Assembly (NCBI RefSeq): GCF_028816455.1
Contig: NZ_CP118246.1
Span: 682,001-746,000 of the forward strand
Direction: 5' to 3'
Source: Devosia algicola
GTDB lineage: Bacteria; Pseudomonadota; Alphaproteobacteria; Rhizobiales; Devosiaceae
Length of the DNA: 64,000 nt
Part shown: positions 31,106-40,402 of the stretch, piece by piece
Position numbering within the stretch: the first letter of the stretch is position 1
Layout: the number at the start of each line of letters is the position of its first letter
The notes under the pieces: model-generated
Seen by the model: only the letters and a program-made list of their open reading frames with translations
Told to the model about the DNA's origin: nothing
Databases searched by the model: none
Translations under genes and position numbers: made by a program

Positions 31106-31425
31106 GTGACAAGAATGGCCCACCGTCGCTAGCTGTTGCGCTTCAGTATGAAAAAGGCAGCAAGGTCGCGCCACGCGTAACGGCAAAGGGCCGTGGTCTG
31201 GTGGCCGAGAAAATTGTCGCGATGGCGCGGGAAAACGACATACAGATCGAAGCCAATCCCGTGCTTGCTCAGGCGCTTGCAGGCGTCGAGGTGGACGACA
31301 CTATTCCCATCGAACTATATGAGGCAATTGCCATAGTCATAGGCTTCGTCCTGCGGTCCAGCACCGGTGGCAGGAATGAACCGGGTGTGAACCCATCAGA
31401 GCGATCAGGTTCATCCGCCCCATGA
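31102..31425 (+). CDS. Stand-alone FlhB C-terminal-like (FlhX-type) protein
   Basis: A 107-residue soluble protein matching the cytoplasmic tail of FlhB/YscU export-gate proteins without the membrane domain: LAVALQYEKGSKVAPRVTAK, GRGLVAEKIVAMARENDI and VDDTIPIELYEAIAIVIGFV. The autocleavage NPTH motif is not visible at the start. Such orphans are usually paired with a FliK-like gene, as here (ATGA overlap), suggesting a role in export specificity switching or a derived function. Confidence 0.82.
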   Translation: MSDKNGPPSLAVALQYEKGSKVAPRVTAKGRGLVAEKIVAMARENDIQIEANPVLAQALAGVEVDDTIPIELYEAIAIVIGFVLRSSTGGRNEPGVNPSERSGSSAP

Positions 31426-31462
31426 TGTGATGTCCTTCAATCAATATGGGCAGGACATCACA

Positions 31463-31567
31463 ATGTTATATCGCAGACGCCAGGCCATTCATGCCATCAA
31501 GCTGACACTGATGCTCGCCAGTGCGATTTCGCTGGCCGTTATCATCATTCTTCCGGCGACGCCATGA
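31463..31567 (+). CDS. Small single-span membrane protein (hypothetical)
   Basis: A 34-residue frame: a basic start (MLYRRRQAIHAIK) then one hydrophobic helix (LTLMLASAISLAVIIILPA). An AGGA sits 7 bases before the ATG. The positive-inside arrangement is protein-like, but the frame is short, no relatives are known to me, and it ends next to the convergent SleB gene. Treat as a candidate. Confidence 0.35.
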   Translation: MLYRRRQAIHAIKLTLMLASAISLAVIIILPATP

Positions 31568-31578
31568 TCCTGAAAAGA

Positions 31579-32043
31579 CTAGTATTTTTCGTAAAACTCG
31601 TTGCCGCCAGCCATCAGCACGTAATGCATGTTGTTGTAAGGAAAACGCAACCCGGCCGTGTGAAAATGTTGGGCGTTACGTACACCGGGATGACGTGCTC
31701 CAGCCATGACCCGGTCGGCCACCTCGGCCGCCAACAGCCCACCGCTACTGCTCATCTTGCGTGTCGTAACGCCTTTGGCAAACTGGTTTTTTTGACTTAT
31801 CACGCCGCATACGCTTTGCGGATAACGTCGGTCATTGACGCGGTTCATCACCACAGTCCCAACGGCAAGCATACCTTCGGCACTGGAACGATTGGATTCA
31901 AAATACATTGCTCGCATCATGCAGTCCCGTTCGCTCAGTCGCGGGGCTCCAAAGCCACCAAACAGCGACGAGCAGCCCGCCATACTGGTAGTGACAACGA
32001 ACAGCGCCGCCATTGCTAGAAATTTCCGGGCGTTGGTTTGCAT
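31579..32043 (-). CDS. SleB-type cell-wall hydrolase lipoprotein
   Basis: A 154-residue protein with a lipoprotein signal (KFLAMAALFVVTTSMAGC, lipobox SMAGC) and a cell-wall hydrolase (Hydrolase_2/SleB) domain: RDCMMRAMYFESNRSSAEGM with the catalytic-type glutamate, VGTVVMNRVNDRRYPQSVCG, and QFAKGVTTRK. The start at 32043 was chosen to put the signal peptide at the N-terminus. Outside spore formers this family acts as a lytic transglycosylase-like peptidoglycan hydrolase; this protein would be outer-membrane anchored. Confidence 0.85.
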   Translation of the reverse strand: MQTNARKFLAMAALFVVTTSMAGCSSLFGGFGAPRLSERDCMMRAMYFESNRSSAEGMLAVGTVVMNRVNDRRYPQSVCGVISQKNQFAKGVTTRKMSSSGGLLAAEVADRVMAGARHPGVRNAQHFHTAGLRFPYNNMHYVLMAGGNEFYEKY

Positions 32044-32153
32044 TTTCAGCGCATCCTTCGCGTCGTTGCGCGCAACAGTCGCAACAAATATGCGCAATCA
32101 GAATTAACGAATGACTGTTCGGCAGGGTAAGGAGATCGTTAACGTCGCAATCG

Positions 32154-32549
32154 GTGCGAATTTCCTTGAAAAGTATCGGGACACTTCCCATTTTCAACTT
32201 GTTGGAAACCGGGAAGGCAAGTCGTTTGAACAGCAAGAGTGCTCATCGGCTGCAACGCCAGTTTGATAAGCTGCAACGCCGCATACCCCCATTCGCCTCG
32301 GCAATGTTAATTTGGTTGCGCCGTCCGCAAGCCCGATTGGTACGCCTGCCGCTTGGCATATTGTTGGTGCTAGGCGGCATTTTCAGTTTTTTGCCGGTCC
32401 TTGGTATCTGGATGCTGCCGCTCGGTCTGCTATTGCTCGCGCTTGATCTGGTTTTCCTGCAAGGTCCGGTCAATGCGGCCATCGTTCGCGGTTCGCGGAA
32501 ATGGTCGACATGGCGCCGCAGCCGTCGTGATCGGAAGCAAAAGCCCTAA
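32154..32549 (+). CDS. Small inner-membrane protein (PGPGW-like two-helix family)
   Basis: Up to 131 residues, with a basic N-terminus, two hydrophobic segments (LPLGILLVLGGIFSFLPVLG and IWMLPLGLLLLALDLVFLQG) and a strongly basic tail (RKWSTWRRSRRDRKQKP). The LG-FLPVLG-WMLPLGL pattern is seen in small uncharacterised alphaproteobacterial membrane proteins. The GTG start at 32154 is the longest option; TTG at 32226 is an alternative. It precedes the Na/Pi transporter gene by about 115 bases. Confidence 0.65.
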   Translation: MRISLKSIGTLPIFNLLETGKASRLNSKSAHRLQRQFDKLQRRIPPFASAMLIWLRRPQARLVRLPLGILLVLGGIFSFLPVLGIWMLPLGLLLLALDLVFLQGPVNAAIVRGSRKWSTWRRSRRDRKQKP

Positions 32550-32663
32550 CAGGGCTGTGTGCCACAAAACCGTTGCATTTATGCTTGCGAAATCGCCGAC
32601 AAGTATCGACGGGCGCCCATGAATCCAGCATACTCAAACCTACTGTTAGGTGTGCTGTTAAAT

Positions 32664-34302
32664 ATGCAATCCACAATTCAGTTAATCAATCTGCTCGGCG
32701 CCGGCGCCCTGTTGCTTTGGGGCCTTCGGCTAATCAAAACCGGTGTTCTCCGAGCCTTCGGTGCGTCACTTCGGCAATGGATCGCCAAGGGGACAGGCAA
32801 CCGGTTTGCCGCAGCCCTTTCTGGCCTCGCCGCAACACTGGCCTTGCAGTCAAGCACGGCGACAGCCGTCATTACCGCATCATTTGCCAGCCGTGAGATA
32901 ATCGACCCCAAGATGGCGCAGGCCGTCATGCTCGGAGCCAATGTCGGCACGGCCCTGGCTGCCATTGTCTTGTCGCTTGATGTTCACTGGTTTTCATCCT
33001 TGATGATTCTCATCGGCGTAATCGGGTTCAACTCGAGCCGTTACACGCGCGGCAAGGGTATTGGTCGTGCAATTCTTGGTCTGGGCCTGATGTTGCTAGC
33101 GCTGCAAATGGTCAACGGTGTAACTGAACCCCTTCGTCAATCGCAGGTCGTGATTACTGTGCTTGGCGCGCTCGGCGATGCGCCGGTTTTCGCCCTGATG
33201 CTCGCCGCTGGCCTGGCATTTACTGCTTCTTCAAGCCTTGCTGTTGTTTTGTTCGTTGCCCTCTTGACCCAGGCCGGAATTGTTGCGCCAGCACTGGCCG
33301 TTATTCTGGTTGCTGGCGCCAATCTTGGAGGCGCAGTGCCGCCGGCGTTGGCTGTAATTGCTGAGGGTACGCAGGCGCGGCGACTGACTTTTTCCAATTT
33401 ACTCGTCAGGGGTATCGGCGCGATTACTCTAACAATACTGGCACCACCCGTCGCGGAACTGGTGGCCGGTGTCATGCCGAGGCCAGTTAATCTGGCCATC
33501 GCAATTCATCTCGGATTCAACCTTGCGTTGCTGATCGTGTTCTTGCCACTGCTCACCCCGATCGCACGATTGTCGGCGCTGCTGCTGCCGATGCCGGAGC
33601 AGCCGGAAAAGGGCGCAAACTATCTCGATGAATCGGTTCTCGATACACCACAAATGGCATTGGCGGGTGCGGCCAGGGAGACGCTGCGGGTCAGCGATAT
33701 TGTCTTGAAAATGCTGCAGGCAAGCCTTGACGGACTGCGTCGCGCCACACCGGACGCAAAGTCCAACATGGCAACGCTTGATGACGATGTCGACGCGTTG
33801 CAACACGCAATAAAGCTCTACCTGACCAAACTTGATACGACCGGTCTGGATAGTGACGACGCGCGCCGGTCCAGCGAGATCGTTAGTTACGCGATCAATC
33901 TGGAACATGTTGGCGACATAATCGAGGGCGGCCTGGCCGAAGTCGCGGCCAAACGCGCCAAACGCCAAGTCAGATTTTCGGAGACTCGGCCTACAGGAAA
34001 TCCTCGATCTCTACGAAAAGACAATTGCCAATATGCAGCTGTCACAGTCAGTTTTTCTAACCCGAGATGCCCAGTTGGCGCGACAACTTGTGGCCGCCAA
34101 GGTAGAAATTCGACGACTTGAGGCGCAGTCCTCAAACGCGCATTTGCAACGGGTCAGGGATGGACTATCCGACGCCATTCAAACCAGTACGCTACATCTT
34201 GACACCTTGCGCGATCTCAAAAGAATCAACGCGCACCTGGCCTCCGTGGCCTATCCCATACTCGAAAAAACCGGGCAGGCTCGACGAGAGTCGGCTGCGT
34301 GA
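32664..34302 (+). CDS. Na+/phosphate cotransporter, NptA/PhoU-like (frameshifted)
   Basis: Inner-membrane transporter with two Na_Pi_cotrans repeats: LINLLGAGALLLWGLRLIKT, LQSSTATAVITASF (QSS motif, first repeat), ASSSLAVVLFVALLTQAG (second repeat), then a C-terminal PhoU-like helical domain from about residue 350. The frame breaks after AKRQVRFSE; LGLQEILDLYEKTIANMQLS continues in a second frame to 34302. At 33982-33986 the sequence reads GAGACTC where GAGCTC would restore FSELGLQEIL; corrected length 545. The start at 32664 fits the family N-terminus; ATG at 32619 would add 15 residues. Confidence 0.85.
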
Positions 34303-34350
34303 TCAACCAGACACCAAACCGGCCGAACCGCAAAAATCCGGAGAAATCTG

Positions 34351-35164
34351 ATGCAAAATTCCTACGACGAGATATTGGCCAACATGGTGGGTGTAGCGCG
34401 TGAGGCGGGCGCTCTCACCCAAGGTTATTTCGAGCGTTTTCGCGAACTTGAGATCGGCATCAAGGGACCGGCCGATTTTGTCTCGGATGCCGATAAGGAA
34501 TCCGAGCAGTTGATCCGAAAACGCCTGTTTGCCATGTATCCGGATTGGAGCTTTACAGGTGAGGAATTCGATCCGGTCACCGGCAGTGATCCTGAGTACC
34601 GGTGGCTGGTCGATCCGATTGACGGGACAACCAATTTCATCAACGGCATGCACTACACCATCTCGATTGCCTTGCGTCGCGGCAACGAGACCGTCTGCGG
34701 CGCGCTTTATAATCCCGCGGCAGATGAAATGTTTACCGCCATCAAAGGCAAGGGCGCCTATCTGAATGGTAAAAAATTACAGGTCAGCCAGCAGGTGGAT
34801 GTTGGTCTGATGGCGGTCGGCACCGGCCTTCCAACGTCGAACATTTTTACCTTTGACGGATTTTATCAGCGCCTTGAAAAACTGCGTAACCCGATTGGCG
34901 CGGTTCGCGTTGTAGGCAGGCTCGGCCAACTCCTGCGCATACGTCGCCTGCGGCAGACTGACTGGCTACTTTGAGGAATCCGGTTTGGTCGATTGGGCTG
35001 TCGGTGTCTTGTTGGCCCAGGAATCTGGCGGTATCGTAACCGATTGGTGGGGACGCGGCCCTGAGTTTTACGAAAAAACCGGCTGCGTAATCGTCGCTAA
35101 CCCGGCCACGCACACCTATCTTATTGACATGCTCAAGGGCGCGCCGGTCAAGAACCCAGCCTAA
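34351..35164 (+). CDS. Inositol monophosphatase-family phosphatase (frameshifted)
   Basis: A Mg-dependent phosphatase of the IMPase/SuhB/CysQ superfamily. Metal-site motifs are GPADFVSDADKESEQLI, SFTGEEFDP and WLVDPIDGTTNFINGM (residues about 90-105). The frame breaks after AVRVVG; SANSCAYVACGRLTGYFEES and GLVDWAVGVLLAQESGGIVTD (third metal site) continue in another frame. The junction is AGGCT at 34918-34922; with AGCT the sequence reads VVGSSANSCAYVACGRL and the protein has 270 residues. GGAG lies 7 bases before the ATG. Stops of this gene and the convergent GDPD gene overlap. Confidence 0.88.
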
Positions 35165-36000
35165 CGATCGCCGACCAGCGCCGCCAATCCCTCAGGGTCG
35201 TCAGTCGTAATCTGGTCGACCTTGAGATCCAGCAGCCCCATGATGTCGGCCAGTGTATCAGGCGCCGGCACCTTAATGGTATAGGCATCGACGCGGCGGT
35301 CGCCATTGTGTGATGCCGCGACCAGATCGAAGCCAGCAGCTGCGGCCTCGAGCACCAGCCGATAATGTAAATACAATATCTCCGCGCGTGGTGACGCGGC
35401 AATGGCGTCGGCGATAAATTGTGGGAAATTGCGACTCAATTTGAGTCGATCCAGCGCGCCGTCATGACAGGGATCATGACCAATTCGTAACGCCGGCACA
35501 TCGGCGCTCAGCAGCTGTACAGCTGCTGCGTCGCCCGATGACAACAGCATATGTCGGGCAACCGGCGTTACGCTTGCCTTGAAAGACGCAATGGATGATG
35601 AATCAAGCGCGGCCACGTCTTGCTTGTAGTCCAGTTGCAGAACGGCATTTTCATGCACTTCGCCAGTCGCCAGCAGGGCGCAAAGATCCTCCAGCAACAT
35701 CACCCGCTCGGCTAATGGATTGCCATCATTGTCGCGCAAATACAGTTCGCGAATATAGGCGGCCGAACGTTCAGCTGTCACGCCATCGCCCGTGGTTTCA
35801 CGCTCAAGGCTCAGATCATGCAGTACCGCGTAACCACGATCGCCATGGACGACCAGATCAACCTCAACGCTTGCGCCCAGCCGCATGCCTTCAAGAATTC
35901 TGGCGCCGGTAAAATTGGCGTCGCCCGCGGCCTTGCGCCCACGGTGCCACTTCAACCAGGTTGTGTGGTCGTTTCGCTTGATCGATACCGGGTTTGTCAT
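35161..36000 (-). CDS. Glycerophosphodiester phosphodiesterase
   Basis: A 279-residue GDPD-family TIM barrel hydrolysing glycerophosphodiesters to glycerol-3-phosphate and an alcohol. The catalytic region reads WLKWHRGRKAAGDANF (His-Arg), then ASVEVDLVVHGDRGYAVLHD (metal Glu and Asp, His). No signal peptide, so cytoplasmic. It starts inside the stop of the ABC ATPase gene (ATGA), which ties its substrate to the importer. Confidence 0.88.
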   Translation of the reverse strand: MTNPVSIKRNDHTTWLKWHRGRKAAGDANFTGARILEGMRLGASVEVDLVVHGDRGYAVLHDLSLERETTGDGVTAERSAAYIRELYLRDNDGNPLAERVMLLEDLCALLATGEVHENAVLQLDYKQDVAALDSSSIASFKASVTPVARHMLLSSGDAAAVQLLSADVPALRIGHDPCHDGALDRLKLSRNFPQFIADAIAASPRAEILYLHYRLVLEAAAAGFDLVAASHNGDRRVDAYTIKVPAPDTLADIMGLLDLKVDQITTDDPEGLAALVGDR

Positions 36001-37034
36001 TGGCTTCTGTGCACCAACTTTTGGTCACGGTAAGCAGCGATCGCAGTGGGATTGAGCTTTACCGATTGACCGGATGCGAACATGTCGGGATGGCCTACCA
36101 TGGATTTGAGCCTACCGCCATCGGGCAAATCCATGTCCACCAGTCCATGCGTTCCATAATCGGTGACACGGTGAACAATTGCCTGCCCATTTTTATCGTC
36201 AACACTCAGATCCAGCGACTCCGGTCGAACCGCGAGTGTGACCGGGCCGTCGGCGATATCGAGTGGCACCTGAAAACCTGCCCGATTGAAGACCTTGTTG
36301 CTTACATCACCTTCGATCAGGTTCATCGTGCCGATAAAACCTGCCACAAACGGTGTCGCCGGTTCACGATAGACGATATCAGGGCGCCCCACCTGTTCAG
36401 TTTTGCCATCGCGCATCACCACAATCCGATCCGCGAGCGCCAAGGCCTCATCCTGACCGTGGGTAACGAACAGCGTGGTAATATTGAGCCGCTGCTGAAT
36501 ATCGCGAACTTCCTCGCGCAGTCGTTCGCGCAGATGTTGATCAAGGCTTGCAAAGGGCTCGTCCAGCAACAGTATTTTGGGTTCCAGCACCAGCGAACGC
36601 GCCAAGGCGACACGCTGTTGCTGGCCACCTGACAATTGATGCGTAAGGCGCCCGCCATACCCGCTCAGACCAACCAGTTCGAGCACTTCCTCAACCTTGC
36701 GATCAATGTCCTCCTTCGGCAGCTTGCGCAGCTTCAGCCCGAACGCCAGGTTCTTGAACACATTCATATGCGTCCATAGCGCGTGGCTTTGAAAGACCAT
36801 GCCGGTCGGTCGTTGTTCGGGCGGTAGGCGCGTGATTTCCTCGCCATCAATGGTAATCGAGCCAGCCGTCGGCTGCGCAAAACCGCCTACCATACGCAAT
36901 AGCGTCGATTTGCCCGACCCCGACGGTCCGAGCAGGCACACGAGTTCGCCGTCTTCGACAGTCAGTGAAAAGTCGTCGACCGCGCGGGTTGTGCCGAAAA
37001 ATTTCGAAACATTGTCAATCTTCAATACCGACAT
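35997..37034 (-). CDS. ABC transporter ATP-binding protein (PotA/FbpC type)
   Basis: A 345-residue ATPase. Walker A LLGPSGSGKSTLL (near residue 35), Q-loop, signature LSGGQQQRVALARSL, Walker B ILLLDEPFASLD and H-loop TLFVTHGQDEAL are complete. The C-terminal 100 residues form a TOBE-type regulatory domain (VTLAVRPESLDLSV). Downstream of two permeases and coupled to GDPD. Specificity is set by the binding protein, not this subunit. Confidence 0.92.
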   Translation of the reverse strand: MSVLKIDNVSKFFGTTRAVDDFSLTVEDGELVCLLGPSGSGKSTLLRMVGGFAQPTAGSITIDGEEITRLPPEQRPTGMVFQSHALWTHMNVFKNLAFGLKLRKLPKEDIDRKVEEVLELVGLSGYGGRLTHQLSGGQQQRVALARSLVLEPKILLLDEPFASLDQHLRERLREEVRDIQQRLNITTLFVTHGQDEALALADRIVVMRDGKTEQVGRPDIVYREPATPFVAGFIGTMNLIEGDVSNKVFNRAGFQVPLDIADGPVTLAVRPESLDLSVDDKNGQAIVHRVTDYGTHGLVDMDLPDGGRLKSMVGHPDMFASGQSVKLNPTAIAAYRDQKLVHRSQ

Positions 37035-37042
37035 CTATCTTC

Positions 37043-37877
37043 CTAACCGCCGAAGCCGCGGGCAAACGCGCCGCCACCAATGACCCGACGCGCAAACATC
37101 AGCGCTATAAATGATGGCACCCACAAGATCACCGACAATACCGCGCCATACTGAACTACCATCTGGTTGTTGATGAACGAGATCATCAGGACCGGCGTGG
37201 TGCGAATGCCGGGCGCACCAATCAGCCACGCCCCTTCGGTTTCATAAAACGTCCCAACAAAACTCAGCAGCAGCGCCGCCGCAATCGTTGGTCCCGCCTG
37301 AGGCAATGTAATCGACCAGAACACCCGCAAGGGTGAGGCGCCAACATCGCGTGCTGCCTCTTCCATTCGTCGATCGACCGACTGGAACGCGGCCACTGGA
37401 ATCCAGATCATGAACAACAAGGTGCCGACCAGTTGGATGAGTACGACACCCCAAAAAGTGCCGATCAAATTGAGTTGCAGAAAAATTGCCGCAATAGCGA
37501 TCAACAGGCCAAACTTGGGAAAGGCGTGCCCCGCCAGGAACGAGAAAAACAGAATATTGCGTCCGGGAAATGACATGCGCGCAAAGGCATAGGCGGCTGG
37601 CAGGCAAATGGCCGCCGATAGCAGCGTCACCACAGTGGACAGGCTCAAGGCTCAGCATCAATGCCGACCAGACATCGGCCCGGCTGATTGTTGCGCCCCA
37701 GAACCTGAGGCCAAACTGCTGCGGCACGACATTGGGATAGCGCCAGACCTCGGTGAAGGCCCAGGTACCAACAACCAGCAGCGGGAAAATGATCGCTACA
37801 GACAGGAGTGTCGCAAAAGCGATGCCGACCCCATCGATGCGCGGGCGATTGGCGAATATAGACGGTGCCACGCTCAT
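37043..37877 (-). CDS. ABC transporter permease, second subunit (frameshifted)
   Basis: Inner-membrane permease of the spermidine/iron-type family with about six helices. The N-terminal frame has ATLLSVAIIFPLLVVGTWAF and runs to VWSALMLSL; the rest, STVVTLLSAAICLPAAYAFA and the EAA loop (MEEAARDVGASPLRVFWSIT), lies in a second frame ending at 37043. Two adjacent AGGCT sites (37641-37645, 37648-37652) sit at the junction; one extra base in either explains the break. Corrected length 277. Overlaps the upstream permease by ATGA. Confidence 0.88.
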
Positions 37878-38761
37878 TTCCCCTGGTTGCGTGCGACCGA
37901 GCGCACATAAAACAGACCAAACACAATGCAGAAACTGAATGTGACGACAGCCTGGGTAATCGCACTGAGCGGATCATTCAGGTCGCGGAATGTGCGTTGC
38001 ATGAAGGGTCCCATCATCTCCGGCGCTGCAGGCCCAAGCACGTAGGGCAGGGTGAAGGCCGAAAAAATGCCCAGGACGGAAAACGATAGCGCTACCAATA
38101 TGGAGTTCGATATCCGGGGAAGGATGATATGCCAAAGCACCTGAAAACGTTTGGCGCCGACATCGCGGGCCGCCTCGATCGATTGGTTGGCGACATTTCC
38201 TAGACCTGACAATAAAATAAGGACCGTCAGCGGAATATTGTCCCACACAAGACCGATAACCGGGCCCCAGGGCGTTAAATATGGTGTGCGGATTTTCGGT
38301 AGACCGACAGCATTCAGCAGCAAGTCGACCATGCCGTTTGGTCCCAGCACACGAATAAACGCATAGCTGAGGATGATCGACGGCACGAACATGGGAAAGA
38401 TCGCCAGGCCCTGCACATAGGCGGGCAATCGCCCCTCGGAAAACCGCAGGTATAGTGCAATCGGCAGACACACCAGCAACAGCAGAAACGCACAGACGCC
38501 AGTGGTCCACAGCGTTATTGAAAGATTGTCCAGACTGTATTTGTCAGAAAAGAAGAACACATATGTGCTCAGGTCAAAGCCATAATTGCCTTGGCTATCC
38601 CTGTGCCAAACGGTGCGGAAGACAGCAGAAATGATCGGCCAGATTACCAGCCAACCTACCAGAAACACCGGCATCGCCACGAGCAGAAGGCCAAAAGGCC
38701 TCCCGCTCTCGGCTTTTTCCAGAAGCGGCCGAGTATTGGCCGCGCCAGACACCTCACTCAC
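37874..38761 (-). CDS. ABC transporter permease, first subunit
   Basis: A 295-residue permease with six predicted helices (LLLVAMPVFLVGWLVIWPII, TLWTTGVCAFLLLLVCLPIA, LAIFPMFVPSIILSYAFIRV and others) and the cytoplasmic EAA motif SIEAARDVGAKRFQVLWHII. GTG start overlapping the binding-protein stop. Intact. Confidence 0.92.
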   Translation of the reverse strand: MSEVSGAANTRPLLEKAESGRPFGLLLVAMPVFLVGWLVIWPIISAVFRTVWHRDSQGNYGFDLSTYVFFFSDKYSLDNLSITLWTTGVCAFLLLLVCLPIALYLRFSEGRLPAYVQGLAIFPMFVPSIILSYAFIRVLGPNGMVDLLLNAVGLPKIRTPYLTPWGPVIGLVWDNIPLTVLILLSGLGNVANQSIEAARDVGAKRFQVLWHIILPRISNSILVALSFSVLGIFSAFTLPYVLGPAAPEMMGPFMQRTFRDLNDPLSAITQAVVTFSFCIVFGLFYVRSVARNQGK

Positions 38762-39910
38762 GAGTTGCGGTCCACATTGGGTGCAACATTGCGATACCAG
38801 CCATCATTGATGGCCGCTTCCCACTTTCCGCTTGGGAATGTCGGGATGGTTTGGGGGACGATATCCGCGAAACGCTCACGCAGATCCGCAGAAATATAGT
38901 CCCAGGACACGCCGGGAAAACCGCCAAGGCTCAGTGAGCACAGCCGACTGAATTTCCTCGGTTAACAGGAAATCGGCCAGTTTCAGTGATGCTTCCTTGT
39001 TGGTTCCATTGGCCAGCACAACGCTGCGGCTGAACCCGCCGACCAGCGCCAAATCCTGCAACTGCACCAAACCAGTAGTGTCGGGTAGCACACCCTCATC
39101 GATGGCCTGCAACACCTGGTCAGACCAAACCGGAACCATGGTAACAACGCCCTGAGCCAGCAGTTGGATGGATTGAGTGTTACCGGAGGTGTACGCGCCG
39201 CCATCATATAGCGCGGGAGCGAGATCGCCTAGAACCTTCCAGGCCTTGCCGAGCGCTTCATCACCAAATTCCTCGGTATAATTGTCCACCGTGAATGCCG
39301 AGGGATCAAGGCCATTGACCTGATGTATGGCGCGGCGGACGAAATTCCCACCAGAGCCGCCCTTGTCGGGGCGATTGTAGATAAATTGACCAGGGTTGGC
39401 CATGATCCAACTGACCAAATCATCCCAGTTCTTGGGGACATCTGCCGGCGCCAATTTGGTTGTGTCGTAGGCTAACAGCACCTGCGAACCACGATAGGGC
39501 AGGCTATAGTCACTATTGATGGCGAGGGGATTGACCTTGTCATAGTTGGACAGCCCGGCTTCCTTCATATTGACATAGAGACCGGCCTCGATGGCATCCA
39601 GCGGCAGCAGGGGATCGGCCGCCTCGAAATAGTCTGCCTGCGGGTCGGTGCTGGTCTGCATGGCGGCCAAGGCGCGCTGTGCTATGGATTGCACCCCCGC
39701 GCTGTCACCGGCGTCGACAAGATTGATCGTTGTGCCCGGGTTGGCGGCCTCGAACTTTGGCTTAACTGTGTTGGCCCAAAAATCCAGAATGTTGGAATCC
39801 GAGAACTCGTGTACCAATCGATGCGGCCTTCTTCGGCAAAGGCTCATTTTTGGCAGCATGAGTGCGCCAGCGGCTGCGCTGGTCGCCAAGATAAAATCGC
39901 GCCTTTTCAT
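38758..39910 (-). CDS. ABC transporter substrate-binding protein with Tat signal (three indels)
   Basis: Periplasmic binding protein of the Fe/polyamine/phosphonate-type (cluster with PotD/AfuA folds). The start MKRRDFILATSAAAGALML is a twin-arginine-type signal. Residues 24-37 are scrambled by a compensated pair of indels: an extra base in AGGCT at 39840-39844 and a lost base at 39805; correction reads MSFAEEGRIDWYTSFSDSN. A third indel (AGGCT at 38927-38931) diverts the C-terminus; correction gives LTELGGFPGVSWDYISADLR and an end GWYRNVAPNVDRNS at 38758, overlapping the permease start by GTGA. Corrected length 383. The ligand is unknown; GDPD in the operon suggests a phosphodiester or phosphate ester. 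Confidence 0.85.
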
Positions 39911-40402
39911 TATTACGTCTCCCTGGTCAATTTAGAGTGAATGTTCCAAACGGCCATGCCGCTCGCATTCCAATTTCGTCGATCTGTGTCGACCTGACCC
40001 AAGACTATCGCCCGTCTGCCCAAATTTGCAAGCAGAAAGCTATCGTGCAATTCCGGTCGCCACCGAGGCACCAATAACCATGGTTTGGTGACATCTCTAT
40101 GTCAGATTGAATTAAGTTTCGGTCCGAAAACCCAATTGCCTAACATATTGTATAACATAACTAAAAAGTGCAATTATGTGGTATAATCGTCAGGCCTTGT
40201 CGACACTAAAATCGACACAGAGATTACGCCGAATACCAAAAAATCGAAGAGTGCGTTCTTCGGCAATATTCTCGACACCGGTTGTCATGCACGACATTTG
40301 AGCCAATCGTGCCCGGCGGACCAGCATATCGACTAGCGCAACAAAATGAAATAAACGTTCTATTTGTGCGGGTTCGTTGGTCGGGTCGATTGGCTCAAGC
40401 CA
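39911..40402. other. Gene-free AT-rich intergenic region
   Basis: No convincing gene. The stretch 40090-40300 is clearly AT-richer than its surroundings. It contains TGTCGA and TCGACA half-sites at 40198-40203 and 40212-40217 (8-base spacer). The ABC operon promoter must lie here. On the minus strand TTGCAC (40168-40173) and TACAAT (40147-40152) are spaced only 15 bases, so they are a weak candidate. Confidence 0.5.

Noticed and set aside
40198..40277. Recurring TGTCGA/TCGACA words as a regulator site
   Set aside because: Short words with irregular spacing, expected by chance; noted only within the intergenic entry.
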